64,000 bases of DNA from JAYRZB01 sp041916675 (GTDB lineage Bacteria > Pseudomonadota > Alphaproteobacteria > Rhizobiales > Devosiaceae), in NCBI GenBank assembly GCA_041916675.1, contig JAYRZB010000001.1, positions 62,001-126,000 of the forward strand, given 5' to 3'. The notes below the pieces were generated by a model. The model searched no databases. It was given only the letters and a program-made list of their open reading frames with translations, and was not told the DNA's origin. The position numbers were made by a program, and so were the translations under genes. Below, piece by piece: positions 52,344 to 61,107 of this stretch (the first letter of the stretch is position 1; every line of letters begins with the position of its first letter).

Positions 52344-53197
52344 CGGCAGGAGGGCGCCCTTCGGAGAATGCTCCCGCAACCAGACGGTCCTGGACTGATC
52401 TGGGGCCGCGTTTTCTTTCTGCCATGGTGCTTCTGCCGATTGTTGCGGTGTCGCTGTATCTTGGTGGCTACGTGTTTGCCGTAGTCGTGGGTGCGGTGTT
52501 TGCCGGTGCCTATCGCGAATGGGAGACAATCGTCACGCTCAAGCCCTTAACGCCAATCGGCATAGGGCTGATCGGGTTGGTCGCGCTATCGGGGGTGCTG
52601 TTTCCGCTATTTGGCCCTTGGGCCACGCTGGGTGCGGTTGGCATTGGTGCCATTCTTGCATTGGTGGTGGGTGGAGAAGGTGCCGTTTGGCGGGCGGGCG
52701 GACTGATTTATTTCGGCTGCGTGATCGTGGCGACGTTGGCCATGCGTGGTATCGGCGACCTTGGTATTTGGGCCGGTGTGTATCTGGGCACGGTCATCTG
52801 GCTCACGGATACGGGGGCGTTCTTCACCGGGCGGCAGGTGGGCGGAGAAAAACTGGCGCCCGATATTTCACCATCCAAGACCTGGTCCGGTGCTCTTGGT
52901 GGCTGGTTACTGGGAACCTCGGCCGGTGTCGTGCTGTGGATCGTTCTGACAGATTCGCCGATCGAGATCGGCGTGCTTTTGTCTGGCGTGCTGAGCGTTC
53001 TGGGACAACTTGGTGACCTCGCGGAAAGCGCCATCAAACGGCGCTTCAGGATCAAGGATTCGGGCGATATCATTCCCGGACATGGCGGCCTGATGGACCG
53101 GCTAGATAGCGTGACATTTGGCGTGATGTTCCTGTTTGCTGTTGGAGCCTGGCACGGCGGGCTTGCCGATGTGGCGTCAGGTTTCCTGTTGTGGTAG
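52340..53197 (+). CDS. cdsA: Phosphatidate cytidylyltransferase
   Basis: 285 aa, multi-pass membrane protein with 7-8 helices. Converts phosphatidic acid and CTP to CDP-diacylglycerol, the branch point of phospholipid synthesis. The C-terminal signature SAIKRRFRIKDSGDIIPG followed by HGGLMDRLDS (residues ~233-260) holds the metal-binding acidic residues; ISPSKTWSGALGG precedes it. GTG start overlapping uppS. The next gene is rseP, without dxr between. Confidence 0.95.
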   Translation: MTAGGRPSENAPATRRSWTDLGPRFLSAMVLLPIVAVSLYLGGYVFAVVVGAVFAGAYREWETIVTLKPLTPIGIGLIGLVALSGVLFPLFGPWATLGAVGIGAILALVVGGEGAVWRAGGLIYFGCVIVATLAMRGIGDLGIWAGVYLGTVIWLTDTGAFFTGRQVGGEKLAPDISPSKTWSGALGGWLLGTSAGVVLWIVLTDSPIEIGVLLSGVLSVLGQLGDLAESAIKRRFRIKDSGDIIPGHGGLMDRLDSVTFGVMFLFAVGAWHGGLADVASGFLLW

Positions 53198-53282
53198 CCG
53201 GGGCGGGCGGGAGGAGTTTCGAGGTTTCCGCAATCCCACCGCAATTGCACCGCAGAACGCGGCTCTATCCCGAGGCTAAGTG

Positions 53283-54395
53283 ATGCTCAGTTCGATTCCC
53301 TGGCTGCTCTCTTTCGTTCTGCCGTTTCTTTGCGTGCTCACAGTCATCGTGTTTGTGCACGAGATGGGCCACTATCTGGTTGCCCGGTGGAATGGCGTCG
53401 CCATCCAGACATTTTCAATCGGCTTTGGCCGGGAGCTGATCGGCTTTACCGACAGGCACGGCACACGGTGGCGGTTGTCACTTATTCCCCTTGGCGGCTA
53501 TGTGCGGTTTGTCGGTGACATGAACGCCTCGAGCGTGCCTGACGAGGAGTTTATTGCCCGCGCAGGCCCGGAACTGGCCCCGCAGCTGTTCGTGAACAAG
53601 AATGTGTGGCAGCGAATCGCTGTTGTGGCAGCGGGCCCGGCGGCGAATGTGATCTTCACCTTTCTGGTGCTTTACGCGCTGCTGCTCGGCTATGGCCGGT
53701 ATACAATTCCGGCAGTGATCGGAGAGGTGTTGCCCAACTCTGTTGCGGCCGAGGCAGGGTTGCTGAGTGGCGACCAGGTGCTCGCAGTCGATGGATACCA
53801 GGTGCGGGGGTTTGAAGATTTCCAGCGCTTGATTTCGACTGCCCCCGAGCGGCCTGTCCGCATCCTGGTTGACCGGGAAGGTGGGGAACAGACCATTGTT
53901 GCGGTGCCAGAGGCAGGTGAATTTACCGACCGCTTTGGAAATACCCATCGGATTGGCCGGATTGGGGTGAGTCGCGACGTCAGTGATACAGATGTGACGC
54001 TCTATCGACCGGGGCCGGTTGAAGCGGTTTCCATGACGTTCGAAGAGATACGTTTCATACTGGATCGCACGGCAGCATTTCTCGGTGATTTCTTCGTGGG
54101 TCGCGGCGATGTGGAGCAGCTCGGCGGGCCGGTCAAGGTTGCCAAGGTTTCGGGAGAAGTGGCAACGCTTGGGATCATTGCACTGATCAACCTTATGGCA
54201 TTGCTGTCGCTCAATATCGGGATTTTCAACCTTTTGCCGATACCGATGCTCGATGGCGGGCACCTGCTTTACTATTTCTACGAGGCGGTGCGGGGAAAGC
54301 CGCTGAGCATGCGGGTGCAGGAAGTTGGGTTCAGGATCGGCCTGGCCCTTGTATTTAGTCTGACGGTATTTACACTGGTGAATGATATTTTCTGA
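53283..54395 (+). CDS. rseP: Site-2 intramembrane zinc protease RseP/MmpA
   Basis: 370 aa from ATG 53283 (GTG 53280 is directly before it; CGAGG lies upstream). Zinc motif HEMGH at 26-30 in the first helix; the second metal ligand lies in LDGGHLLYY near residue 320. One PDZ domain is readable around GEVLPNSVAAEAGLLSGDQVLAVDG. It cleaves anti-sigma factors or remnant signal peptides within the inner membrane. Between cdsA and bamA, as usual. Confidence 0.95.
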   Translation: MLSSIPWLLSFVLPFLCVLTVIVFVHEMGHYLVARWNGVAIQTFSIGFGRELIGFTDRHGTRWRLSLIPLGGYVRFVGDMNASSVPDEEFIARAGPELAPQLFVNKNVWQRIAVVAAGPAANVIFTFLVLYALLLGYGRYTIPAVIGEVLPNSVAAEAGLLSGDQVLAVDGYQVRGFEDFQRLISTAPERPVRILVDREGGEQTIVAVPEAGEFTDRFGNTHRIGRIGVSRDVSDTDVTLYRPGPVEAVSMTFEEIRFILDRTAAFLGDFFVGRGDVEQLGGPVKVAKVSGEVATLGIIALINLMALLSLNIGIFNLLPIPMLDGGHLLYYFYEAVRGKPLSMRVQEVGFRIGLALVFSLTVFTLVNDIF

Positions 54396-54577
54396 GGGCA
54401 GTCGAGAGTTTAAGCCTGTGTTGCAGGAATGCACAGCTACCAATCTTTTGGTAACCGAACAGGCGCTTCCAGCTTGCCCTTGGTTAAAAAAACAGTAAAA
54501 CGTTTCAATGGAGTTAGCTTGGGAAGAGCCATGTTCGGCGATTCCCTTGGTATAGGTCGCAAGGGCAACGAGATATC

Positions 54578-56713
54578 ATGATTGAACCTAAGAAGCTGAT
54601 GCGCAGCGTGTTTCTGGCGCTTGCCGTCGTCATCGCCGTGCCCGTTTCCGGTGCAGGCGTGCCGCTTTTGGGGGTAGGGGCAGCTTTCGCGCAGTCCCAG
54701 CAAACGCTGGTTGCTTCAGTGCTGTTCGAGGGAAACCGCCGTTTCTCAGATGATCAGCTGCTGACCATGGTGGATGGTGCCTCGCGCGGCCTCTATTCCG
54801 ATGCTGGTGTGCAGGGCGATGCCGAAAGCATCCGAATTGCTTATGATGGCGCCGGCTTCCGCAATGTGAGTGTCGCACCGCGGGTTGAGAAGCTCGACAA
54901 TGGTCGCGTCCGCATCACCTTTGTGATCAACGAAGGTGAGCGCGTCGGCATTGCGGCGATTAATTTCACAGGAAACAATTCGGTCAATGCCGGTACGCTC
55001 AAGGGCGTGATCAGCACCAAGGAAACCGGTATCCTGAGCTGGCTTTTCCGTGATGACTCCTATGATCCCCAGAAGTTGGGTATCGATAAGGAGCTCATCC
55101 GCCTTTACTACGTGAACCACGGTTTCCCCGATGCTGAAGTCAGCGCGGCGGTGACGGAGTTCGACCAGAGCCGCAATGGGTACTTTATCAACTTCGCAAT
55201 CAATGAAGGCGAGCGTTATGCCTTCAGCGATGTTTCGATTGAAACCAGCATTGCCAATCTGAACACCGATGCCCTCAAGGGTGCGATCCGGACGAACAAG
55301 GGCAGCCGCTATTCCTTGGCCGACCTGCAGGAGAGCGCCGATGAGATGGCTATCGAAGCCACCGATCAGGGTTTCTCATTTGCAGACGTGCGTCCGCGCC
55401 TTGATCGCGATGAGGCCTCCAAGACTTTCCGCGTGACTTACCTGGTTGATGAAGGCGCTCGTGTTTATGTGGAGCGCGTTAACATCACCGGCAACGACAA
55501 GACCCGCGATTTCGTGATCCGCCGCGAGCTGGATTTTGTTGAAGGCGACCCCTTCAACCGCGCCATCATCACCCGTGGCAAGGCTGCCATTGAGAAGCTT
55601 GGCTTCTTCTCGGTTGTCGATATTTCGACTGCCCAGGGCAGCGCTGCTGATAAAGTGGTCATCAACATCAATGTTGTTGAACAGTCGACTGGCGACTATG
55701 GCGTGACTGCAGGCTACTCGACCCAGGATGGCATCCTTGGTGAAGTGTCTGTGACCGAACGCAATTTCCTTGGCCGTGGTCAGTACGTCCGGGCAGCGAT
55801 CGGCGCGTCGGGTTCGGGCAAGACTTTCGACTTCTCGTTCACCGAACCCCGCTTCATGGGCTTGAAGATTTCGAGCGGCTTTGACGTCTACCATCGCATC
55901 AACGATGAGTCCGACACGTCGTACTATGGGACGACGGCGACTGGCGGCCAGGTCCGCGTCGGCTTGCCAATCACCCGCGATCTTTCGGCTTCGCTGTTCA
56001 CCGGACTTGAAACCAAGACCTTCAGCGACTCCGACGATGGTGGCGATCCGCTGAAAGACTCGGTTTTTGTGGCCAATGGCGACGTACGTAACAAGGCGTG
56101 GGTGGGGTATTCTCTGACCTATAATGGCCTTGATGACGAGAAGAAGCCCACTTATGGCCTCTATGCGACGTTCTCGCAGCAGTATGTCGGTTGGGATCAC
56201 AATTACCTGAAGTCTGAGGTCAAGGCCCGCTACTATCTGCCCCTTCTTGAGGATACTGGCATGGTGGCTAGCGTTCGCGGCCAGGCTGGGATCATCAACG
56301 ATCTGAGTGGCGCAGGTGTCCATCCCACGGAGGCCTTCAACCTTGGTTCGAACCTTATCCGTGGCTTCCAGGGTCGTGGTTATGGCCCGCGTAGCCAGCT
56401 TTCGGGTGAAATGCTCGGGTCGACGGCCTATGCAGGTATCTCGGCGGAAATCCAGTTCCCGATCCCGGTTCTGCCTGAGTCGTACGGCTTGAGCGGCGCG
56501 GTGTGGGCTGATGCCGCATGGCTGGACGGCACTGGCGGCAATCTGCCGGCCACTGCTGGTAGCACGAATGAGCCACTGCGGACCTCGATTGGTGCCTCGA
56601 TCATCTGGGACTCGCCGTTCGGACCGCTGCGTGGCGATTTCGCTCACGTCCTGAACAAGTCTACGGATGACAAGACACAGGTCTTCCAACTGACCTTGCA
56701 GTCCTTGCTCTAA
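54578..56713 (+). CDS. bamA: Outer membrane protein assembly factor BamA
   Basis: 711 aa, slightly short for the family (about 760-800). A signal peptide with an unusually long hydrophobic stretch ends near AFAQ (residue ~39). Five POTRA units follow (~45-390; e.g. VLFEGNRRFSDDQLLTMV opens the first), then the D15 barrel, with the lid-lock motif LIRGFQGRGYGP near residue 595. Inserts beta-barrel proteins into the outer membrane. The last residues are TLQSLL, lacking the terminal aromatic that most barrels have. A 13-bp terminator follows the stop. Confidence 0.95.
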   Translation: MIEPKKLMRSVFLALAVVIAVPVSGAGVPLLGVGAAFAQSQQTLVASVLFEGNRRFSDDQLLTMVDGASRGLYSDAGVQGDAESIRIAYDGAGFRNVSVAPRVEKLDNGRVRITFVINEGERVGIAAINFTGNNSVNAGTLKGVISTKETGILSWLFRDDSYDPQKLGIDKELIRLYYVNHGFPDAEVSAAVTEFDQSRNGYFINFAINEGERYAFSDVSIETSIANLNTDALKGAIRTNKGSRYSLADLQESADEMAIEATDQGFSFADVRPRLDRDEASKTFRVTYLVDEGARVYVERVNITGNDKTRDFVIRRELDFVEGDPFNRAIITRGKAAIEKLGFFSVVDISTAQGSAADKVVININVVEQSTGDYGVTAGYSTQDGILGEVSVTERNFLGRGQYVRAAIGASGSGKTFDFSFTEPRFMGLKISSGFDVYHRINDESDTSYYGTTATGGQVRVGLPITRDLSASLFTGLETKTFSDSDDGGDPLKDSVFVANGDVRNKAWVGYSLTYNGLDDEKKPTYGLYATFSQQYVGWDHNYLKSEVKARYYLPLLEDTGMVASVRGQAGIINDLSGAGVHPTEAFNLGSNLIRGFQGRGYGPRSQLSGEMLGSTAYAGISAEIQFPIPVLPESYGLSGAVWADAAWLDGTGGNLPATAGSTNEPLRTSIGASIIWDSPFGPLRGDFAHVLNKSTDDKTQVFQLTLQSLL

Positions 56714-56736
56714 TCGAAAGAGCGTGAGACAGTTCA

Positions 56737-56771
56737 GAAGCCGCGGTGCGGTTGCACCGCGGCTTCTTTTT
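56737..56771 (+). terminator. Very strong intrinsic terminator between bamA and lpxD
   Basis: GAAGCCGCGGTGC (56737-56749), loop GGTT, GCACCGCGGCTTC (56754-56766), then TTTTT (56767-56771). A perfect 13-bp stem. It ends only 13 bp before the lpxD ATG at 56785. Confidence 0.9.
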
Positions 56772-56784
56772 GCTCGATGTCCAA

Positions 56785-57807
56785 ATGGTCGATATACGCT
56801 TTCATCATTCCGCTGGCCCCACCCAACTCAATGTTCTTCTGGTCTCGGCCGGAATCGAACGCCTGGATGATGCCAGGGCTGAAGCCCTGATCATTGAGGG
56901 TGCAACCGAGCTTGACACAGCCGGGCCGGGGCATATCGCGCTTGCAGCCCACAAGGACTATCTGAGTGCTTTGCGCGTGACTGCGGCCGGGGCCGTGGTT
57001 GTCTCGGAGGCGCTGCGTGCGGAGGTGCCGGGCGGGACGGTTGCAGTTGTCCATCCGGCGCCGCAGGCACTCTTTGCGGATATCCTGCATCTGCTCTATC
57101 CAAGCAATACAAGAGCCATCGCGGCTGGGGTGTTGGCGGGCGCATCGGATGCCTTCCTTGAAGAAGACGTTGTGCTGGGCCCAAACGTTGTATTGGGCCC
57201 CGGGGTCGAGATTGGCCGGGGAACAGTGATTGGCGCCAACACCGTCATCGGGACTGGTGTCACAATTGGCCGCAACACAACCATAGGCCCCAACTGCACG
57301 ATCGACTGCGCCCATATCGGCAACAATGTGGTGCTGCATTCGGGTGTGCGCATTGGAACGGAAGGGTTTGGGTGGCTCGATTTTGGGCGTACCAATCGGA
57401 AGGTCCCGCAGCTTGGTAGGGTGATCCTGCAAGATTCGGTGGAAATCGGCGCCAATTCCACCATCGATCGCGGCGCACTGGGCGATACAGTGATTGGAGA
57501 ATATACCAAGATCGATAATCTGGTGCAGATTGGGCATAACTGCCGGATCGGGCGAGCCTGCTTGATTGCCGCCACATCCGGGCTTTCAGGGTCTACTATC
57601 GTCGAAGACAGCGTGCTCATGGGCGGAGGCGTTGGCACCTCGGGCCACCTGACGATCGGTGCGGGAACGACGGTTTTTGGCCGGGCGGCGGTGACCAAAG
57701 ACTGGCCGGCTGGTTCCAAGCTCGCGGGGGCACCTGCCCAGGATATTCGGGATCTTTGGCGCGAACAGGCTACTTTGCGGCGATTGAGTAAAAGGGAAAA
57801 GCGGTGA
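56785..57807 (+). CDS. lpxD: UDP-3-O-acylglucosamine N-acyltransferase
   Basis: 340 aa from ATG 56785; the frame extends to a GTG at 56746, but that lies inside the bamA terminator stem. Third step of lipid A synthesis, adding an N-linked hydroxyacyl chain. N-terminal uridine-binding domain, then left-handed beta-helix hexapeptides (GPNVVLGPGVEIGRGTVIG onward) and the active-site HNCRIG region. The ribosome site is poor, as the T-run of the terminator is immediately upstream. Overlaps fabZ at TGATG. Confidence 0.94.
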   Translation: MVDIRFHHSAGPTQLNVLLVSAGIERLDDARAEALIIEGATELDTAGPGHIALAAHKDYLSALRVTAAGAVVVSEALRAEVPGGTVAVVHPAPQALFADILHLLYPSNTRAIAAGVLAGASDAFLEEDVVLGPNVVLGPGVEIGRGTVIGANTVIGTGVTIGRNTTIGPNCTIDCAHIGNNVVLHSGVRIGTEGFGWLDFGRTNRKVPQLGRVILQDSVEIGANSTIDRGALGDTVIGEYTKIDNLVQIGHNCRIGRACLIAATSGLSGSTIVEDSVLMGGGVGTSGHLTIGAGTTVFGRAAVTKDWPAGSKLAGAPAQDIRDLWREQATLRRLSKREKR

Positions 57808-58289
57808 TGGACGACACGATGACCAACCAGGGGACAAAGACCCTTGAAACGCTCGATATCAATGACATTCTCGAATGCCTGCCGCATCGCTATCCTATGC
57901 TGATGATCGATCGGATTATTGAGATCGATGGCGATGAATCGGCCGTGGGCATCAAGAACGTTACGTTCAATGAGCCAATCTTTCAGGGCCATTTTCCCGG
58001 CAAGCCGATCTTCCCTGGCGTACTCATCATTGAAGGGATGGCGCAGACGGCAGGTGCCATCGTAATCAACTACGACTCATCGTTAGCGACGAAAAAGATT
58101 GTGCTTATGCTTACGGTCGACAAGGCAAAGTTCCGTAAGCCTGCCGGGCCTGGTGACGTTCTCGAGTACCATATTCGCAAGATCCAGCGCCGTCGCAGCG
58201 TGGGGCGCTATGAGGCCAAGGCCATTGTGAATGGTGTGGTTGTGGCGGAAGCTGAGATCGGCGCCATGATCGTGGACGAAGTTTCGTGA
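57807..58289 (+). CDS. fabZ: 3-hydroxyacyl-[acyl-carrier-protein] dehydratase
   Basis: 160 aa from ATG 57807 (AAAGGGAAAAGC upstream). Dehydrates hydroxyacyl-ACP in fatty acid elongation. Hot-dog fold; catalytic H62 in GHFPGKPIFPG and E76 in LIIEGMAQ; LPHRYPMLMIDRI is the family opening. In the lpx cluster it balances fatty acid and lipid A supply, as both use hydroxyacyl-ACP. Shares its first base with the lpxD stop; overlaps lpxA by 4 bp (GTGA). Confidence 0.97.
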   Translation: MDDTMTNQGTKTLETLDINDILECLPHRYPMLMIDRIIEIDGDESAVGIKNVTFNEPIFQGHFPGKPIFPGVLIIEGMAQTAGAIVINYDSSLATKKIVLMLTVDKAKFRKPAGPGDVLEYHIRKIQRRRSVGRYEAKAIVNGVVVAEAEIGAMIVDEVS

Positions 58290-59095
58290 GCCAGACCGAA
58301 ATTCATCCGACTGCCATCGTCGGGCCAGGAGCGAGGATTGGCGCAGGGGTCAGGGTAGGGCCGTTCTGCATAGTCGGTGACGATGTTGTGCTCGGCGATG
58401 GTGTTGAGCTGGTTTCCCATGTGGCCGTTGCCGGCCGTACGGAAATTGGTGCTGGTACGCGGATCTTTCCGTTTGCCTCCGTGGGGCACCAACCTCAGGA
58501 CCTGAAGTATGAGGGAGAACCCAGCCGCCTGATCATCGGTGCGCGCTGCGTGATCCGCGAATCCGTGACTATCAATCCGGGTACGCGCGGCGGCATCATG
58601 GAAACGCGCATCGGTGACGATTGCCTGATCATGGCCAATGCGCATGTCGCCCATGACTGCGTGCTGGGCAATCATGTCATTCTTGCCAACTATGTCGGTA
58701 TTGCGGGGCATTGCACCATTGGTGATCACGTCATTTTTGGCGGGATTTGTGTGGTGCATCAGTTTGTGCGCGTTGGCTCTCATGCCTTTATCGGCGCCCA
58801 GAGCATGGTTGACGCAGACGTCATTCCCTACGGCATGGCGGTTGGGAATCGCGCCGTGTTGGCGGGGCTTAATCTGGTTGGCCTGCGTCGCCGCGGATTT
58901 GATCGGGAAGCCATTCACCGCCTGCGTGCAGCCTATCGCATGGTGTTTTCGAGCGAAGGTACATTGCGCGAGCGCGTAGACGATGCGGCAGCCCTATTCA
59001 AGGGCGACAAGCTGGTGCAGGACGTGGTGGACTTTATCCAGGCATCTTCTGACCGTGCGATCTGCATGCCGCGTAACGGACACCACGAAGACTAG
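58286..59095 (+). CDS. lpxA: UDP-N-acetylglucosamine acyltransferase
   Basis: 269 aa, GTG start overlapping fabZ. First step of lipid A synthesis. Left-handed beta-helix with repeated hexapeptides (PTAIVGPGARIGAGVRVG), catalytic H123 and nearby H120 in NAHVAHDC, and a helical C-terminal domain with FKGDKLVQDVVDFI. The acyl-chain ruler cannot be read with certainty. The lpxI start lies 3 bp after its stop. Confidence 0.97.
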   Translation: MSQTEIHPTAIVGPGARIGAGVRVGPFCIVGDDVVLGDGVELVSHVAVAGRTEIGAGTRIFPFASVGHQPQDLKYEGEPSRLIIGARCVIRESVTINPGTRGGIMETRIGDDCLIMANAHVAHDCVLGNHVILANYVGIAGHCTIGDHVIFGGICVVHQFVRVGSHAFIGAQSMVDADVIPYGMAVGNRAVLAGLNLVGLRRRGFDREAIHRLRAAYRMVFSSEGTLRERVDDAAALFKGDKLVQDVVDFIQASSDRAICMPRNGHHED

Positions 59096-59098
59096 GGG

Positions 59099-59929
59099 AT
59101 GGCGAGGCGCCTTTCCCTGTTTGCCGGATCGGGTGCGCTGGTGCCTCACGTGCTGGAAGCGGCGCTAGCCAGCGGCTACAAGGTGCAAGTGCTGGCGCTA
59201 ACCTCCCGCGACGACCTGGTGGGGGCGAAGGTGTCCGAAATTGACATCTCCAACCCGCTCGCGATCGTGTGGAAGCTCAAGGTCTTCCGGACCAGCCACA
59301 TAGCCATGGCGGGCGGTATCGTGCTTTCGGACAAGAACCGTGAAGGACTGGCGCGATTTGCCCGTGGTGATGCTGCGCCTGGGGATCAGCCGCAGGCCAT
59401 GGGGGACGCTGCGCTTTCTGGCCTCGCTTCAATCCTTAAGACAATGACAGGCGCCGACCTGGTCGGCGTGCAGGACATTGCGCCAGACCTGCTTGCCATG
59501 GAAGGGCAGGTAGCCGGACCGGCAATAGACCCGGCCCATATGGCGCACGCCCGCTACGCCTTGACCATGGCACGTGAAATCGGTCGCCTCGACATAGGTC
59601 AGGCTGTCGTGACCTCGGGGCAACACACGATCGCCGTCGAAGACATTGGGGGAACCGATGCGCTGGTGGCGCGCGCCGGGGAGTTCATTCGGATGGGCAG
59701 GACGGGTGATGGTTCGACACCAGTGATGCTGGCCAAGGCAGTGAAGCCACAGCAGACACACTTCGTTGATTTGCCCGCCATCGGGCCCGATACGGTCAGC
59801 AATGCCGCACGTGCCGGTATCCGCACGATTGTGATAGAGGCTGGTGGCGTTCTGTTGATTGAGCGGGCGCGGCTCGTGGATGCCGCCAATGCTGAGGGGA
59901 TTTCGATCGTGGCACTGCGCCATGAGTGA
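59099..59929 (+). CDS. lpxI: UDP-2,3-diacylglucosamine pyrophosphatase LpxI (DUF1009)
   Basis: 276 aa. Splits UDP-2,3-diacylglucosamine to lipid X and UMP; alphaproteobacteria use LpxI where enterics use LpxH. N-terminal LSLFAGSGALVPHVLEAA; the C-terminal half contains GQAVVTSGQHTIAVEDIGGTDALVARAG and AGGVLLIERARLVDAAN. Located between lpxA and lpxB, the usual order. Overlaps lpxB by 8 bp. Confidence 0.95.
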   Translation: MARRLSLFAGSGALVPHVLEAALASGYKVQVLALTSRDDLVGAKVSEIDISNPLAIVWKLKVFRTSHIAMAGGIVLSDKNREGLARFARGDAAPGDQPQAMGDAALSGLASILKTMTGADLVGVQDIAPDLLAMEGQVAGPAIDPAHMAHARYALTMAREIGRLDIGQAVVTSGQHTIAVEDIGGTDALVARAGEFIRMGRTGDGSTPVMLAKAVKPQQTHFVDLPAIGPDTVSNAARAGIRTIVIEAGGVLLIERARLVDAANAEGISIVALRHE

Positions 59930-61064
59930 GCCGGTCCAGCTTTTCATCCTGGCGGGTGAACCATCCGGTGACAGGATCGCCGCGGACCTTGTGCGGCGCC
60001 TGCGCCAGCGCGTTGCACTGCACATCACAGGCGTTGGGGGCGAAGAGCTTGAAGGCCAGGGCCTGCGCTCGTTGTTTCCCATGTCTGATCTTTCGGTGAT
60101 GGGCATAACCGATGTGTTGAAGCGCTTGCCGCTCCTGCTCTGGCGGGTTGAACAGACGGCCCGGGCGATACTGCGTGCGAAACCGGCCGTTGTTGTGTTG
60201 GTGGACGCGCAGGAATTCTCCATGCGAGTTGCCCGCCGCCTCAAGGCTTTCGGTTTTCGGCAGCCGGTATTGCTCTATGTTAGCCCTTCGGTCTGGGCCC
60301 GGCACCCCGAACGCGCCAGAAAACTGCAGCCGCTGTTTAACGAGGTGCTCGCGGTGCTGCCGTTCGAGCCCAAGGTAATGCGCGAGCTTGGCGGACCACC
60401 AACCAGCTACGTGGGGCATCCCTCGCTGACAGAAGCGCTTGTTGAGCGACATCAAGCGGACGGAGGGTTGGTGGCACTGCTGCCCGGTAGCCGAGAAGGG
60501 GAACTGCGCCGCCACCTATCGATGTTCCGGCAAGTTGCCGAAGTGCTCGCGGCGCGGGGGGATGCACAGGGCTTTGTGTTGCCGACGCTGCCTGCTTTTG
60601 CCGCAAGGCTGGAAGAAGAAGTCCGCGGTTGGGATGCCGAGGTCACGGTGGTGACAGACAGGGCGGAGCGATTGAAGCTCTATCAGGATTGCAGGTTGGC
60701 GATCTGCTGCGCCGGCACGGCGACGCTGGAATTGGCGATGGCCGGCGTGCCCATGATCGTCACCTATGTGATGGATGGTCCGCAGATCCGCGGTTTCAAC
60801 AAGCTGGGGCGGCCGCGTGTGGGGCTGCCCAACATTATTCTTGATGCTGATCTGACACCCGAAATCATTATTGAGACGCCATCGGCAGCGCAACTCCTAC
60901 CGGCTGTGGCGGAGTTGATGGATCATGCCGACTTGCGGCAGGTGCAGATGGACGGATTTGTGCGTCTCCGTAGCCTGATGCATGATGGAACGCCTGATGC
61001 GCCGCGCCAGGACCCCGCCGAGCGCGTGCTGGCACATTTGCCGCCAGAGCTGCCCCAAAAATGA
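59922..61064 (+). CDS. lpxB: Lipid-A-disaccharide synthase
   Basis: 380 aa from ATG 59922, 8 bp inside lpxI. Condenses lipid X and UDP-diacylglucosamine (GT family 19). ILAGEPSGD near the N-terminus, then SVMGITDVLKRLPLL, YVSPSVWARHPERARKL, the donor motif LLPGSREGELRRHLSMF and the C-terminal CAGTATLELAMAGVPMIVTY. It is the last plus-strand gene; gltA converges on it with a 43-bp gap holding a terminator. Confidence 0.96.
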   Translation: MSEPVQLFILAGEPSGDRIAADLVRRLRQRVALHITGVGGEELEGQGLRSLFPMSDLSVMGITDVLKRLPLLLWRVEQTARAILRAKPAVVVLVDAQEFSMRVARRLKAFGFRQPVLLYVSPSVWARHPERARKLQPLFNEVLAVLPFEPKVMRELGGPPTSYVGHPSLTEALVERHQADGGLVALLPGSREGELRRHLSMFRQVAEVLAARGDAQGFVLPTLPAFAARLEEEVRGWDAEVTVVTDRAERLKLYQDCRLAICCAGTATLELAMAGVPMIVTYVMDGPQIRGFNKLGRPRVGLPNIILDADLTPEIIIETPSAAQLLPAVAELMDHADLRQVQMDGFVRLRSLMHDGTPDAPRQDPAERVLAHLPPELPQK

Positions 61065-61089
61065 AAGCGGCAGCCCTGAGGCTGCCGCT
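61057..61089 (-). terminator. Intrinsic terminator of gltA
   Basis: On the minus strand AGCGGCAGCC (61089-61080), loop TCAG, GGCTGCCGCT (61075-61066), then TTCATTTTTGG. A perfect 10-bp stem in the 43-bp gap between the convergent lpxB and gltA; its stem may also serve lpxB. Confidence 0.82.
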
Positions 61090-61107
61090 GGAAGTTCTGC
61101 TTACCGT

